Part shown: piece by piece, positions 1 to 7,755 of the stretch
Numbering within the stretch: the first letter of the stretch is position 1
Layout of the letters: every line of letters begins with the position of its first letter
Source: Sphingobium scionense
GTDB lineage: Bacteria; Pseudomonadota; Alphaproteobacteria; Sphingomonadales; Sphingomonadaceae
Assembly: GCF_014197035.1 (NCBI RefSeq)
Contig: NZ_JACIEU010000025.1
Location: 1 to 64,000, forward strand
DNA length: 64,000 bases
Direction of reading: 5' to 3'
Notes under the pieces: model-generated
Database searches by the model: none
What the model was told of the DNA's origin: nothing
What the model saw: only the letters and a program-made list of their open reading frames with translations
Program-made: the position numbers and the translations under genes

Positions 1-188
1 CGACCCGACGCCGCATCCGCCAGCCGATCCCGGTCGATCACCACAGACCCATAGGCCGGCGTCCCCGGCGGCAGGGCGAGGCCCGTGCCGGTCACGATGA
101 TCGACGCGGCCTGGTCCGCCGTCACATCGGGTGTCTGGGCAGCGGCGACGCCGGGCAAGGCGCATAGTATCAACGGCAGGATTTTCAT
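1..188 (-). CDS. TonB-dependent receptor, N-terminal fragment (runs off window start)
   Basis: Only the first 62 codons lie in the window; the rest continues beyond base 1. The protein opens with a Sec signal peptide (MKILPLILCALPGVAAAQ) and continues into a segment with IIVTGTGLALPPGTPAYGSV, which looks like the start of a TonB plug domain of an outer-membrane receptor. The start is the ATG at 188 on the minus strand. A truncated siderophore or vitamin receptor is the likeliest reading, but the substrate cannot be guessed from this piece. It lies 59 bp beyond the end of the paoC gene on the same strand and could be the distal gene of that unit. Confidence 0.6.
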   Translation of the reverse strand, partial: MKILPLILCALPGVAAAQTPDVTADQAASIIVTGTGLALPPGTPAYGSVVIDRDRLADAASG

Positions 189-247
189 GAAGCGCGTCCC
201 CTTGGTCCGATTTTGCATCGGGGACTAGGAAGTGCGCCCCTTCACTG

Positions 248-2464
248 TCAAGCCGCGACCACCGGCATGCCCGCATGCAACAGCTTGTCGATCGTCAGCG
301 GATAGTCGCGCAACCGGATTCCGGTCGCATTGTAGACCGCATTCGCCACTGCGGCGCCAGCGCCGCATATACCCAGCTCGCCGACGCCCTTGGCCTTCAT
401 CGGCGAGCTTTTGTCGTCCAGTTCCTCGATGAACAGCACATCCTGCTCGGGAATATCGGCATGCACCGGCACCAGATACTCGGCCATGTCATGATTGACG
501 AAGAAGCCGAAGCGGGTGTCCACGTCGAGCGCCTCCATCAGCGCCGCGCCCGCGCCCATCGTCATCGCCCCGATCACCTGGTTGCGCGCCGATTTGGGAT
601 TGAGGATACGACCGGCGGCAAAGGCGCCGCCCATCCGGCGGATGCGCACCTCGGCCGTGTCGATATCGACCCCGACCTCGCAGAAATGGGCACCGAAGGT
701 CGCCTGGGCATAACGCTTGGCAAGATCACCAAACTCGATCCTGTCCTCGACCCACAGCCCGTCGCGTCCAGCCAGCGCGCCCAAAGGTTGCGACTGGTTG
801 CCCATCTTAACCAGCCCATCCTCGAACCGCGCATCATCGATCGGATAGCCGGCCTTGTCCGCCAGCTTCGCCCGCATCGCCATGGCAGCGGCATAAACGC
901 CCGCGGTCGAGCTGTTGGCACCCCATTGGCCGCCCGACCCGGCCGAAGCCGGAAAGCGGCTGTCTCCCAGTCGCACCGTCACCGCATCCACCTCGACGCC
1001 CAGCACCTCTGCGGCCGTCTGTGCCATGATCGTGTAGGTGCCGGTACCAATATCGGTCATATCGGTCTCGACCGTCACCCGTCCCTGCCCGTCGATGCCG
1101 ATACGTGCGCCCGAATCCGTCGTGATATTGTTGCGGAAGGCGGCGGCCATGCCCATGCCCACCAACCAGCGCCCGTCGCGCACCTGCCCGGGCTTGGGAT
1201 TACGCTTGGTCCAGCCGAACTGCTGCGCCCCGGCGCGCAGGCATTCCACCAGCTTGCGGCTGGAAAAGGGGCGCTGTGGCCCCGCTTCGGGATCGAACTG
1301 GACATCGTTGCGAATGCGCAATTCGACCGGGTCCAGCCCGCAGGCCTCGGCCAGTTCATCCATCGCCACTTCCAGCGCCAGCATGCCGACCGCCTCGCCC
1401 GGCGCGCGCATGGCGTTGCCTTCCGGCAGATCGAGTACCGCCAGCCGATGGGCGGTGATCCGGTTTGCGCCGCGATAGAGGAGGCGGGTCTGCTGTGCCG
1501 CCGTTTCCGGACCGCCACCGGGCAGGTCGCCCGACCAGACCTCATGTGCGATCGCATCGATCACACCATCCTTGCCCGCCCCTAGCCGGATGCGCTGGAT
1601 CGTCGCCGGGCGATGGGTGGTGTTGTTGGGAATTTGGGGCCGGGCGATCGCGACCTTGACCGGTCGCCCGATCTGCTTCGCGCCCAGCGCCGCCAGCAGT
1701 GCATCCGCGCGCAGGAACAGCTTCGCGCCGAACCCTCCGCCAATATAGGGGGCAACCAGCCGGATATTCTCCTTGGGGATGCCCAGCGTCTTTGCCATCT
1801 CGCCCACGCTCCAGGCGATCATCTGGTTGGCGGTCCACAGGGTCAGCTTGTCGCCATTCCAGGCCGCCGTGGTGGCGTGTGGCTCCATCATCGCATGGCT
1901 ATGGTCGGGCGTGCTGTAGCTCTGGTCGATCTTCACCGCCGCCCGGGCAAAGGCACCATCGAAATCGCCGACCCTGGTGTCGGCCGGCGACCCGAAGCTG
2001 GCGGGGGGCATGGTGCCGTGCAGCCGTTCCGCCTTCAGGTCGAACCGGCCCTGTTCGGGTGCATAATCGATCCGCACCAGCTTCGCCGCGTCGCGCGCAT
2101 TTTCCAGCGTGTCGGCAATCACCAGCGCCAGCGCCTGCTCATAATGCTGGATCGCCGGGCCGCCAAGCAGATGGGCGGTGTTGAACTGGCCTTTGCCCAG
2201 CGCGCCGGCATTGGCATGGGTGACGATGCCCAGCACGCCCGGCGCCGCCTCGGCCGTGCGCAGATCCATCGACCGTATCTGCCCCTTGGCGATCGCGCTG
2301 CCGACGATCCAGCCATAGGCGGCGTTCGGCGCGACATCGTGCCGTTCATAGGCATAGGGTGCCGTGCCGGTGACCTTGGCGGCGCCGTCGATCCGGTCGT
2401 GCGGGATACCGACCACGCGGCCGCGGTCGATCGGGTTTGGGCCGGCTGGCGTGTCGAACTTCAT
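248..2464 (-). CDS. paoC: Periplasmic aldehyde oxidoreductase, molybdopterin-binding large subunit (PaoC/YagR-like)
   Basis: This is the 738-residue catalytic subunit of a xanthine-dehydrogenase-family molybdoenzyme that oxidises aldehydes to carboxylic acids. Seen in the sequence: the conserved YIGGGFGAK Moco-contact loop at about residues 239-247, and GVGELG at about 691, whose Glu matches the catalytic glutamate of the family. The length fits PaoC. The ATG overlaps the stop of the paoB-like gene by 4 bases, and the three subunits are in the PaoA-PaoB-PaoC order. By family knowledge the heterotrimer sits in the periplasm, exported through the Tat signal on the small subunit. No paoD/XdhC-type maturation gene lies beside it. 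A general aromatic-aldehyde detoxifying role is inferred; the substrate is unknown. Confidence 0.9.
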   Translation of the reverse strand: MKFDTPAGPNPIDRGRVVGIPHDRIDGAAKVTGTAPYAYERHDVAPNAAYGWIVGSAIAKGQIRSMDLRTAEAAPGVLGIVTHANAGALGKGQFNTAHLLGGPAIQHYEQALALVIADTLENARDAAKLVRIDYAPEQGRFDLKAERLHGTMPPASFGSPADTRVGDFDGAFARAAVKIDQSYSTPDHSHAMMEPHATTAAWNGDKLTLWTANQMIAWSVGEMAKTLGIPKENIRLVAPYIGGGFGAKLFLRADALLAALGAKQIGRPVKVAIARPQIPNNTTHRPATIQRIRLGAGKDGVIDAIAHEVWSGDLPGGGPETAAQQTRLLYRGANRITAHRLAVLDLPEGNAMRAPGEAVGMLALEVAMDELAEACGLDPVELRIRNDVQFDPEAGPQRPFSSRKLVECLRAGAQQFGWTKRNPKPGQVRDGRWLVGMGMAAAFRNNITTDSGARIGIDGQGRVTVETDMTDIGTGTYTIMAQTAAEVLGVEVDAVTVRLGDSRFPASAGSGGQWGANSSTAGVYAAAMAMRAKLADKAGYPIDDARFEDGLVKMGNQSQPLGALAGRDGLWVEDRIEFGDLAKRYAQATFGAHFCEVGVDIDTAEVRIRRMGGAFAAGRILNPKSARNQVIGAMTMGAGAALMEALDVDTRFGFFVNHDMAEYLVPVHADIPEQDVLFIEELDDKSSPMKAKGVGELGICGAGAAVANAVYNATGIRLRDYPLTIDKLLHAGMPVVAA

Positions 2465-3417
2465 GCCTGTGCCTCCTGCTGACGATAGAGCGACGCCAGC
2501 GTCTGACGCAGCAACGCCTTCTTGAAGTCATTATGCGGGGTAGTGCGGGCGCCTGCCAAAGCAGCTTCCGCAACGGCCTTCGCCCCTTGCGATGCGGCCG
2601 CGTCGGCGCCGTCCGTCCGCCAGGGTTTGGGCGCGACCCCGCCAAAGGCGAAGCGCGCCTGCCCGTTCTGGCCGAACACCGCCGCCACCGACACCAGTGC
2701 GAAGGCATAGGAAGCACGATCGCGCACCTTGCGATAGACATGGATGCCGCCGATCGGTTTGGGCAGCGTTACCGACAGGATCATCTCGCCGGGCTGCAGC
2801 GCATTGTCGACCTGGGGCGTATCGCCGGGCAGGCGATGGAAATCAGCGAGCGGGATGGTACGCTTTGCGCCACCCTGTGCCATCGTCTCCACCTGTGCAT
2901 CCAGCAAGCGCAGCGCCACCGCCATGTCGCTGGGGTTCTGGGCGATGCAGGCGTCGCTGACCCCGACGATCGCCAGGCTTCGGCTCATCCCCTGCATAGC
3001 GCCACAACCGCTGCCCGGCCGCCTTTTGTTGCAGGGCATGCGCGTGTCGTAGAAATAGGGACAGCGGGTCCGCTGCAGCAGATTGCCGCCGGTCGTCGCC
3101 TTGTTGCGCAACTGGCCCGATGCGCCCGCCACCAGCGCTCGGCTGAGCACCGCATAGTCGCGTCGCACGCGCTGGTCAGCGGCAAGATCGGTATTGCGCA
3201 CCAGCGCGCCGATCCGTAGCCCGCCCTCCTGCGTCGGCTCGATTTTATCCAGCCCCAGATGATTGACGTCGATCAGATGCGCCGGCGTCTCGATCTGCAG
3301 CTTCATGAGATCCAGCAAATTGGTCCCGCCGGCGATGAAGCGGGCGCTCTGGACCGATGCAGCCGCCTTGACCGCCGCTTCCACGCTGCGCGCGCGCTCA
3401 TAGGTGAAGGCCTTCAT
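2461..3417 (-). CDS. paoB: Aldehyde oxidoreductase FAD-binding subunit (PaoB/YagS-like)
   Basis: This 318-residue protein belongs to the CO-dehydrogenase/xanthine-dehydrogenase medium-subunit family and carries the FAD that passes electrons from the iron-sulfur clusters. The pyrophosphate-binding segment [11 protein letters not shown] is near residue 30. A cysteine-rich insertion at about residues 118-140 ([11 protein letters not shown], then GSGCG) matches the extra [4Fe-4S] loop typical of PaoB-type subunits and absent from many relatives. Its start overlaps the paoA stop by 4 bases, and its stop overlaps the paoC start in the same way, so the three are translated as one coupled unit. Confidence 0.9.
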   Translation of the reverse strand: MKAFTYERARSVEAAVKAAASVQSARFIAGGTNLLDLMKLQIETPAHLIDVNHLGLDKIEPTQEGGLRIGALVRNTDLAADQRVRRDYAVLSRALVAGASGQLRNKATTGGNLLQRTRCPYFYDTRMPCNKRRPGSGCGAMQGMSRSLAIVGVSDACIAQNPSDMAVALRLLDAQVETMAQGGAKRTIPLADFHRLPGDTPQVDNALQPGEMILSVTLPKPIGGIHVYRKVRDRASYAFALVSVAAVFGQNGQARFAFGGVAPKPWRTDGADAAASQGAKAVAEAALAGARTTPHNDFKKALLRQTLASLYRQQEAQA

Positions 3418-4049
3418 GCCTTATCCTCCCCCGCGACGTCGCGCATCGCAGCGATGATGTTGGGATAGGCGGCGCAGCGACAGATATTGCCGCTCATCCG
3501 CTCGCGCGCCTCCGCGTCGGACCAGCCGACATGATCCAGGTCCTGCGTCACATGGCTCGGCACGCCGGCCTCGATCTCCTCCAGCACGGCGACCGCCGAA
3601 CATATCTGTCCAGGCGTACAATAGCCGCACTGATAACCGTCATGGACAATGAAGGCGCGCTGCATCGGGTGCAGCCGCTCGGGCGTGCCCAGCCCCTCGA
3701 TCGTCGTCACCGTCTCGCCCTCGTGCATCACCGCCAGGGTCAGGCAGCTGTTGATGCGCCGCCCCTCGACGATCACGGTGCAGGCGCCGCACTGACCATG
3801 GTCACAGCCCTTCTTGGTGCCTGTCAGGTGCAGATGCTCGCGCAGCGCGTCCAGCAAGGTGGTGCGCGGATCGAGTTGCAGATGCACGTCGCGCCCGTTC
3901 ACCTTCATATCGAGTGCCATCATGCGACTGCCCTCCTGTGCCGATACGGATCGGGCGGGGGGGGCAGCCTGTGTCAGGCCGGGCACCACAGCGGTCGCCG
4001 CGGCGCTGCCCTGCAGAATGTGGCGACGCGTAAAACCATCGGACGTCAT
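3414..4049 (-). CDS. paoA: Aldehyde oxidoreductase [2Fe-2S] subunit with Tat signal (PaoA/YagT-like)
   Basis: This 211-residue small subunit carries two [2Fe-2S] clusters. A twin-arginine motif (FTRRHILQG) lies at residues 6-14, followed by an Ala-rich hydrophobic stretch, so the complex is exported folded by Tat. The first, plant-ferredoxin-like cluster is [10 protein letters not shown] at about 81-90; the second uses CGYCTPGQ at about 139 and GNICRC at about 186. The ATG at 4049 was chosen over an upstream in-frame start because AGGAGGAGGG lies just before it and because it puts the RR motif at the N terminus. It is the first gene of the paoABC unit. Confidence 0.92.
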   Translation of the reverse strand: MTSDGFTRRHILQGSAAATAVVPGLTQAAPPARSVSAQEGSRMMALDMKVNGRDVHLQLDPRTTLLDALREHLHLTGTKKGCDHGQCGACTVIVEGRRINSCLTLAVMHEGETVTTIEGLGTPERLHPMQRAFIVHDGYQCGYCTPGQICSAVAVLEEIEAGVPSHVTQDLDHVGWSDAEARERMSGNICRCAAYPNIIAAMRDVAGEDKA

Positions 4050-4245
4050 GGATGACCCTCCTCCTGATCCGCATGTCATACGAAGGGCGACGGCAATCGA
4101 TCCCCGCATGACGCAGAAATGCCGGACCGGAGAAGAGTGACAGATCGCAGGGGTAGGTCAAGCGGGACATGATTCGACGAATCGTTTCCCGCATATCCGC
4201 AGCATCAAACCAGGCCGCGCACCGCATGATTTTATCGACATGGCC

Positions 4246-4271
4246 AAAACCCCCGGAAAACGGGGGATTTT
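4246..4271. terminator. Orphan bidirectional Rho-independent terminator-like hairpin
   Basis: CCCCCG at 4250-4255 and CGGGGG at 4261-4266 form a perfect 6-bp stem with a five-base GAAAA loop, flanked by AAAA on the left and TTTT on the right. It would therefore terminate in either direction. No annotated gene runs into it: paoA starts to the left and reads away, and tRNA-Gly starts to the right. It may close a small untranslated transcript or be a remnant. Confidence 0.5.
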
Positions 4272-4313
4272 CTCCCCTTCCGAAAAGTTTTTCATTTTTC
4301 TGCAAATCAGCCC

Positions 4314-4342
4314 TTGCCGACTTTGGAAACCACTGCTAGTTC
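4314..4342 (+). promoter_or_regulatory. Candidate sigma-70 promoter of tRNA-Gly
   Basis: TTGCCG at 4314-4319 and TAGTTC at 4337-4342 are separated by 17 bases. This would place transcription start near 4349, about 35 bases before the mature 5' end of the tRNA. The -10 is a weak match, so the call rests mainly on spacing and position. Confidence 0.4.
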
Positions 4343-4385
4343 GCCGCCACCCGCCGAGAGGGACACACTCTCCCGGCCGCCAAGA

Positions 4386-4460
4386 GCGGGCGTAGCTCAG
4401 GGGTAGAGCACAACCTTGCCAAGGTTGGGGTCGAGGGTTCGAATCCCTTCGCCCGCTCCA
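4386..4460 (+). tRNA. tRNA-Gly (anticodon GCC)
   Basis: A full cloverleaf can be drawn. The acceptor stem pairs GCGGGCG (4386-4392) with CGCCCGC (4450-4456). The D-arm contains AGCTCAGGGGTAGAGC, the anticodon arm is AACCTTGCCAAGGTT with anticodon GCC, and the T-arm contains GGGTTCGAATCCC. The discriminator base is T and the CCA end (4458-4460) is encoded. The gene stands alone, without neighbouring tRNAs, and a run of A/T-rich sequence precedes it. Confidence 0.97.
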
Positions 4461-4661
4461 GAATTCTTCCTAGCGAAGAACAGAAAAGCGCATCATGGAT
4501 GCGCGACTGTCTCTCAAAGAGGGCAATGTCCACGAAACATCCAGGCAGAAGCAGGGCATCATGCCCCGCATATCATTCCTGCCTTTTGACTCGAAAGCCG
4601 CTCTCCCATCCAATGGAAGAGGAAGGGAAGCACAGCGGGTCCACCGCGCTCCCCTTTGTCA

Positions 4662-5807
4662 TCAGTGCGCGGCGTGCTTCTTGGGCAACAGCGGGTTGAT
4701 CGTCTGGATGCTGCCATCGGCATTGTAGCGCAGCTCCGTCACCTTGACGTTGCGCAGGCGGGTCTGCCCCGACAACTGGCTGTCGGCGTAGAAGAGCCAG
4801 GACTTGCCGCCCCACTCGATGATCGAATGATGGGTGGTCCAGCCTTCGACCGGCTCCAGGATGCGGCCCTTGTAGGTGAAGGGGCCATAGGGGGAATCGC
4901 CGACGGCATAGACCAGATAATGGGTGTCGCCGGTCGAATAGCTGAAATAATATTTGCCATCATGCTTGTGCATCCATGACGCCTCGAAGAAGCGGCGGTC
5001 ATGGTCGCCGCCCAGCAGCGGCTTGCCCTTGTCGTCCAGGATCTGGATCTCACGCGGCGTTTCGGCAAATTCCAGCATGTCGCCGTTCAGCCTGGCGACG
5101 CGCGGCGCGATCGCCGGCTTGTCATTCTGTTTCAGGTCGGTCTTCGACCCGCTGGCATCATATTTCCCGCCGATGTTGCGCTGCAACTGACCGCCCCAGA
5201 TGCCGCCGAAATAGATATAGCTCTGCCCGTCGGCATCGGTGAAGACGGCCGGATCGATCGAATAGCTGCCCTTGATCGGCTGCGGCTGCGCCTTGAACGG
5301 CCCCATCGGATCCTTCGAGGTCGCCACACCGATGCGGAAGGCGCCTTCCTTGTCCTTGGCCGGGAAGTAGAGATAATAGGTGCCATTCTTGTAGGCCGCG
5401 TCGGGCGCCCACATCTGCTTGTCGGCCCAGGGCACATCCTTCACGTCCAGCGCCACCGGCCCGACCGTCACCGGCCCGCCGATCTTGTCCATCGACAGGA
5501 CATGATAGTCGCGCATTTCGAAATGGCTGCCCAGGTCATCCTCGGGCGTCGGCCCGTCAATGTCATGGCTGGGATAGACATAGATCTTGCCGTTCCACAC
5601 ATGGGCGGACGGATCGGCGGTGTAGATGTCGCTGACCAGCGGCTGGGACAGATATTCGGACGCATCGCGCTTGCCGCTCGCGGCATTGGCGGCCGCCTGT
5701 TCAGTGTTCTGATCGGCCTTCTGTTCCGGCGCCTGCTGGCAGGCGGCAAGCGCCAGTCCCAAGGTCAGCGGCCATGCGTGCAGCCACGCCCCGCGCTTGA
5801 TCGTCAT
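4662..5807 (-). CDS. GH43-family glycoside hydrolase, lipoprotein
   Basis: This 381-residue five-bladed beta-propeller enzyme is likely an arabinofuranosidase or beta-xylosidase acting on plant-type oligosaccharides. A lipoprotein signal peptide ends in LALAAC, with Cys23 as the lipidation site, so the enzyme should be membrane-anchored. GH43 marks: IYTADPSAHVW at about 61 with the likely general-base Asp65, SIDPAVF near 182 for the pKa-tuning Asp, and FFEASWMH near 272 with the likely acid Glu. The start has AAGGAGAGG just upstream. It is the last gene of the receptor/SapC/cupin cluster but has its own promoter overlapped by a palindrome, suggesting sugar-responsive repression. The exact glycosidic linkage cannot be read from sequence. 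Confidence 0.85.
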   Translation of the reverse strand: MTIKRGAWLHAWPLTLGLALAACQQAPEQKADQNTEQAAANAASGKRDASEYLSQPLVSDIYTADPSAHVWNGKIYVYPSHDIDGPTPEDDLGSHFEMRDYHVLSMDKIGGPVTVGPVALDVKDVPWADKQMWAPDAAYKNGTYYLYFPAKDKEGAFRIGVATSKDPMGPFKAQPQPIKGSYSIDPAVFTDADGQSYIYFGGIWGGQLQRNIGGKYDASGSKTDLKQNDKPAIAPRVARLNGDMLEFAETPREIQILDDKGKPLLGGDHDRRFFEASWMHKHDGKYYFSYSTGDTHYLVYAVGDSPYGPFTYKGRILEPVEGWTTHHSIIEWGGKSWLFYADSQLSGQTRLRNVKVTELRYNADGSIQTINPLLPKKHAAH

Positions 5808-5834
5808 ATCATCCTCTCCTTACGATTTGCGCTA

Positions 5835-5863
5835 TTGATAGCGTTATCATAAATCGCGTGCAA
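5835..5863 (-). promoter_or_regulatory. Candidate promoter of the GH43 gene
   Basis: On the minus strand TTGCAC (5858-5863) and TATCAA (5835-5840) are 17 bases apart, 28 bases upstream of the GH43 start codon. The -10 and most of the spacer are covered by the palindrome at 5836-5849, which would let a repressor block the promoter directly. Confidence 0.5.
5836..5849. promoter_or_regulatory. LacI-type operator-like palindrome upstream of GH43
   Basis: TGATAGCGTTATCA is palindromic at 12 of 14 positions around a central CG, the shape typical of LacI-family operators. It overlaps the candidate GH43 promoter. A related sequence occurs at the start of the TonB receptor gene in the same cluster (10813-10826), which supports a shared regulator; no such regulator gene is in this window. 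Confidence 0.5.
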
Positions 5864-5884
5864 CGATGGAATGGCACCGCCGCC

Positions 5885-6898
5885 TCAGCGGTTGAGGCGC
5901 TGCATCACCATCGCCCGCAGGCGTCTCGCCTCCAGCGGGGTCAGCGGCGCCAATGGTCCCTGCGCATGATCGGGCAGATGGTCGCGCGCCTCCTCCGTCG
6001 GTCCGAACAGATAATGGTCGAACAGCGCGCGCCAGGCCTCGCGTTCGGCTGTCGGTCGCTCACGGATGCTGAGCAGCCCGTGCAGCAGCGTCGCCATCGG
6101 CGTGTCGATGAAATCGGGAACGCTGTCCCACCAATAGTTCATCATGATGTTGAAGCCGTCACGCGCCTCGACCTGATGCCACCACAGCGCCGGGTAGAAG
6201 AGCGCGTCGCCCGGCTCCAGTTCGGCCACCTCGCCGGCTGCCAGCGCTTGCGCAAAGCGCGGATAGCGCGCCAGGTCGGGCGCAGCCGGATCGACCATGC
6301 TGACCACCTGGCCGCCGGGCGTCGGCGACAGCGGGCCGGGATAGAGATTGCCCACCTGATCGGGCGGAAACAAAGTGAATCGTCGCCGCCCGACCAGGCA
6401 ACAGGCCAGATTGTGCGAGCTGTCATAATGGGTCGCGGCGACCGTGCGGTTGCCGATCCACAGGCTGACGGTCGGCACCGCCGCACCGAACAGGCCGGGC
6501 AGGTCATGGTCGGCGCGCAGACCGGGGAAATAGCGGTCGACATCGGTCGATCCGATATAGATGGCCGGCCCCTCGCCGCGCGCATCGGCCCGAATCCTAT
6601 CGAGATAATGGGGCAGCGGCGCCTGCCCGCGATCGAAATTGAAGCCGGTCAGTTCCGCATTGTAGAAGAAGCGGCCCCCGGCATCCCGTGCCCCGACATA
6701 GCCGGTGACCGGCGCGCCGCCATAATCGGCCAGCAGGCGTTCCATCGCCGCCTGCGCCGATAACCGCCCGGCAGCGACCAGCGGCCAGCCATGGACCAGC
6801 CCACCGATCACGACCGGCCTCTGCGCCGCCATCAGATCGTCGAGCCAGCCAGGCGTCAGGTCGCTGGCGGCAATCCGCCGGGTCTGGCGCAGCGTCAC
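5885..6898 (-). CDS. Cupin-like / JmjC-domain 2-oxoglutarate oxygenase family protein
   Basis: This 337-residue protein of the Cupin_8 (JmjC-like) group is a likely Fe(II)/2-oxoglutarate-dependent oxygenase. THYDSSHN at about 152 supplies the H-x-D iron ligands, followed by the core strand with RRRFTLFPP, and ALWWHQVEA near 240 supplies the distal His. It starts with GTG at 6898, overlapping the SapC-type gene stop as GTGA, so the two are translationally coupled. Members of this group are regularly found beside TonB receptors, SapC and tryptophan-halogenase-like proteins in sphingomonads and Caulobacter relatives; their substrates are unknown to me. Whether it hydroxylates a protein (perhaps the receptor) or a small molecule is open. 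Confidence 0.82.
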   Translation of the reverse strand: MTLRQTRRIAASDLTPGWLDDLMAAQRPVVIGGLVHGWPLVAAGRLSAQAAMERLLADYGGAPVTGYVGARDAGGRFFYNAELTGFNFDRGQAPLPHYLDRIRADARGEGPAIYIGSTDVDRYFPGLRADHDLPGLFGAAVPTVSLWIGNRTVAATHYDSSHNLACCLVGRRRFTLFPPDQVGNLYPGPLSPTPGGQVVSMVDPAAPDLARYPRFAQALAAGEVAELEPGDALFYPALWWHQVEARDGFNIMMNYWWDSVPDFIDTPMATLLHGLLSIRERPTAEREAWRALFDHYLFGPTEEARDHLPDHAQGPLAPLTPLEARRLRAMVMQRLNR

Positions 6899-7605
6899 GC
6901 CGCCTGCCGCGCCCGCTTGCGCACGATCAGATCCTCGATATTGGCGAGCGAGGAGCGGATCGCATAGGCCAGTTGCAACAGGCCCGCCTGATGCAGCGCC
7001 TGCAGCGTCGGACCATCCAGCGCCTCCAGCCGATCGGCATCGATGGTGAAGCGCCCGGCAATGTCATAGCGCTGACCGTCATCGATCGCGATCTCCAGCG
7101 CGACCGGTGCCAGCAGCCCGGCCTGCTCGAACGCGGCGAACATCGGCGCGCTCAGGCCATGGCCTTCATGAATGGTGCGCAGCGCATCGGCGACATGATC
7201 CAGATAGGGCGCGTTGCCGCCATGGGGCAGGAACAGCGCTTCGCCTGCCGCGCCGACGCGCGGATCGTTCAGGTCGACATGGATCACCGGATGATCCTCA
7301 CCGTCGCGCTGCTGCATGCCGATCAGGAAAGGGCCGCGCCGATGGACGGCGGGCACATAGCGTGCGGTCCAGCCTCCGGCGTCGAGAAACAGATTTTCGT
7401 CGCGATCGAACCCCAGCAGCGCGGTGAGCTGCCAGGCGCCCTGGCCATCGCGCTGGATCAGGATCGGATATTCCCGCTGGATTGCGTCGATCTCGGTCGG
7501 GAAGATCAGGGTCTGGTTGACGGCATCCCCGAAAGCGGCGCCATTGCCCGGTGCGACCCGAAGCGCGGCATGGGTGATGGGATCGAGTATCATCGTGCTG
7601 GTCAT
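6895..7605 (-). CDS. SapC-family protein
   Basis: This protein of about 236 residues resembles the SapC family, named from the Campylobacter S-layer secretion locus. In alphaproteobacteria its members travel with TonB receptors and glycan-use genes. The recognisable part is the N-terminal domain (ALRVAPGNGAAFGDAVNQT onward, with FPTEIDAIQREYPILIQRD), which is typical of the family. No signal peptide or membrane segment is obvious. Two in-frame ATGs are possible, 7605 and 7626, neither with a strong Shine-Dalgarno; 7605 is preferred because MTSTMILDP looks like the usual family start. The stop overlaps the cupin gene start. The molecular role is not established. Confidence 0.8.
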   Translation of the reverse strand: MTSTMILDPITHAALRVAPGNGAAFGDAVNQTLIFPTEIDAIQREYPILIQRDGQGAWQLTALLGFDRDENLFLDAGGWTARYVPAVHRRGPFLIGMQQRDGEDHPVIHVDLNDPRVGAAGEALFLPHGGNAPYLDHVADALRTIHEGHGLSAPMFAAFEQAGLLAPVALEIAIDDGQRYDIAGRFTIDADRLEALDGPTLQALHQAGLLQLAYAIRSSLANIEDLIVRKRARQAA

Positions 7606-7720
7606 GGAATATCCGGCGTGCCGCATGAACGGGCGGCCATAGTAGGGCGTCAGCGGCGCAGGAAAAGCCCTTTGCGAGACCCGCCCAGATGCAATTCTGC
7701 CCGACGCAATGCTGAAAGTC

Positions 7721-7744
7721 GGGGCCGCCCGGCAGGACGGCCCC
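7721..7744 (-). terminator. GC-rich hairpin between TonB receptor and SapC genes
   Basis: GGGGCCG (7721-7727) and CGGCCCC (7738-7744) pair perfectly around a 10-base loop, just past the stop of the TonB receptor gene. No U-run follows, so it may slow or partly terminate transcription, or stabilise the 3' end of the receptor message, rather than stop it outright. Confidence 0.4.
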
Positions 7745-7755
7745 GGCTCACCCCC

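Larger units (their letters stand above)
4050..4385. other. Intergenic region between paoA and tRNA-Gly
   Basis: No convincing protein gene is present in these 336 bases. The paoA side holds the Shine-Dalgarno of paoA and, at 4156-4161, a TTGACC on the minus strand that could be a -35 element, although no good -10 follows. The right half holds a symmetric hairpin (4246-4271), an A/T-rich patch around 4285-4310 and the likely tRNA promoter; hairpin and promoter are listed separately. Confidence 0.5.

Noticed and set aside
4336-4533. 65-codon minus-strand frame with RAKGFEPSTPTLARLCS
   Set aside because: This peptide is a known artefact of reading across a tRNA gene; here it is antisense to tRNA-Gly.
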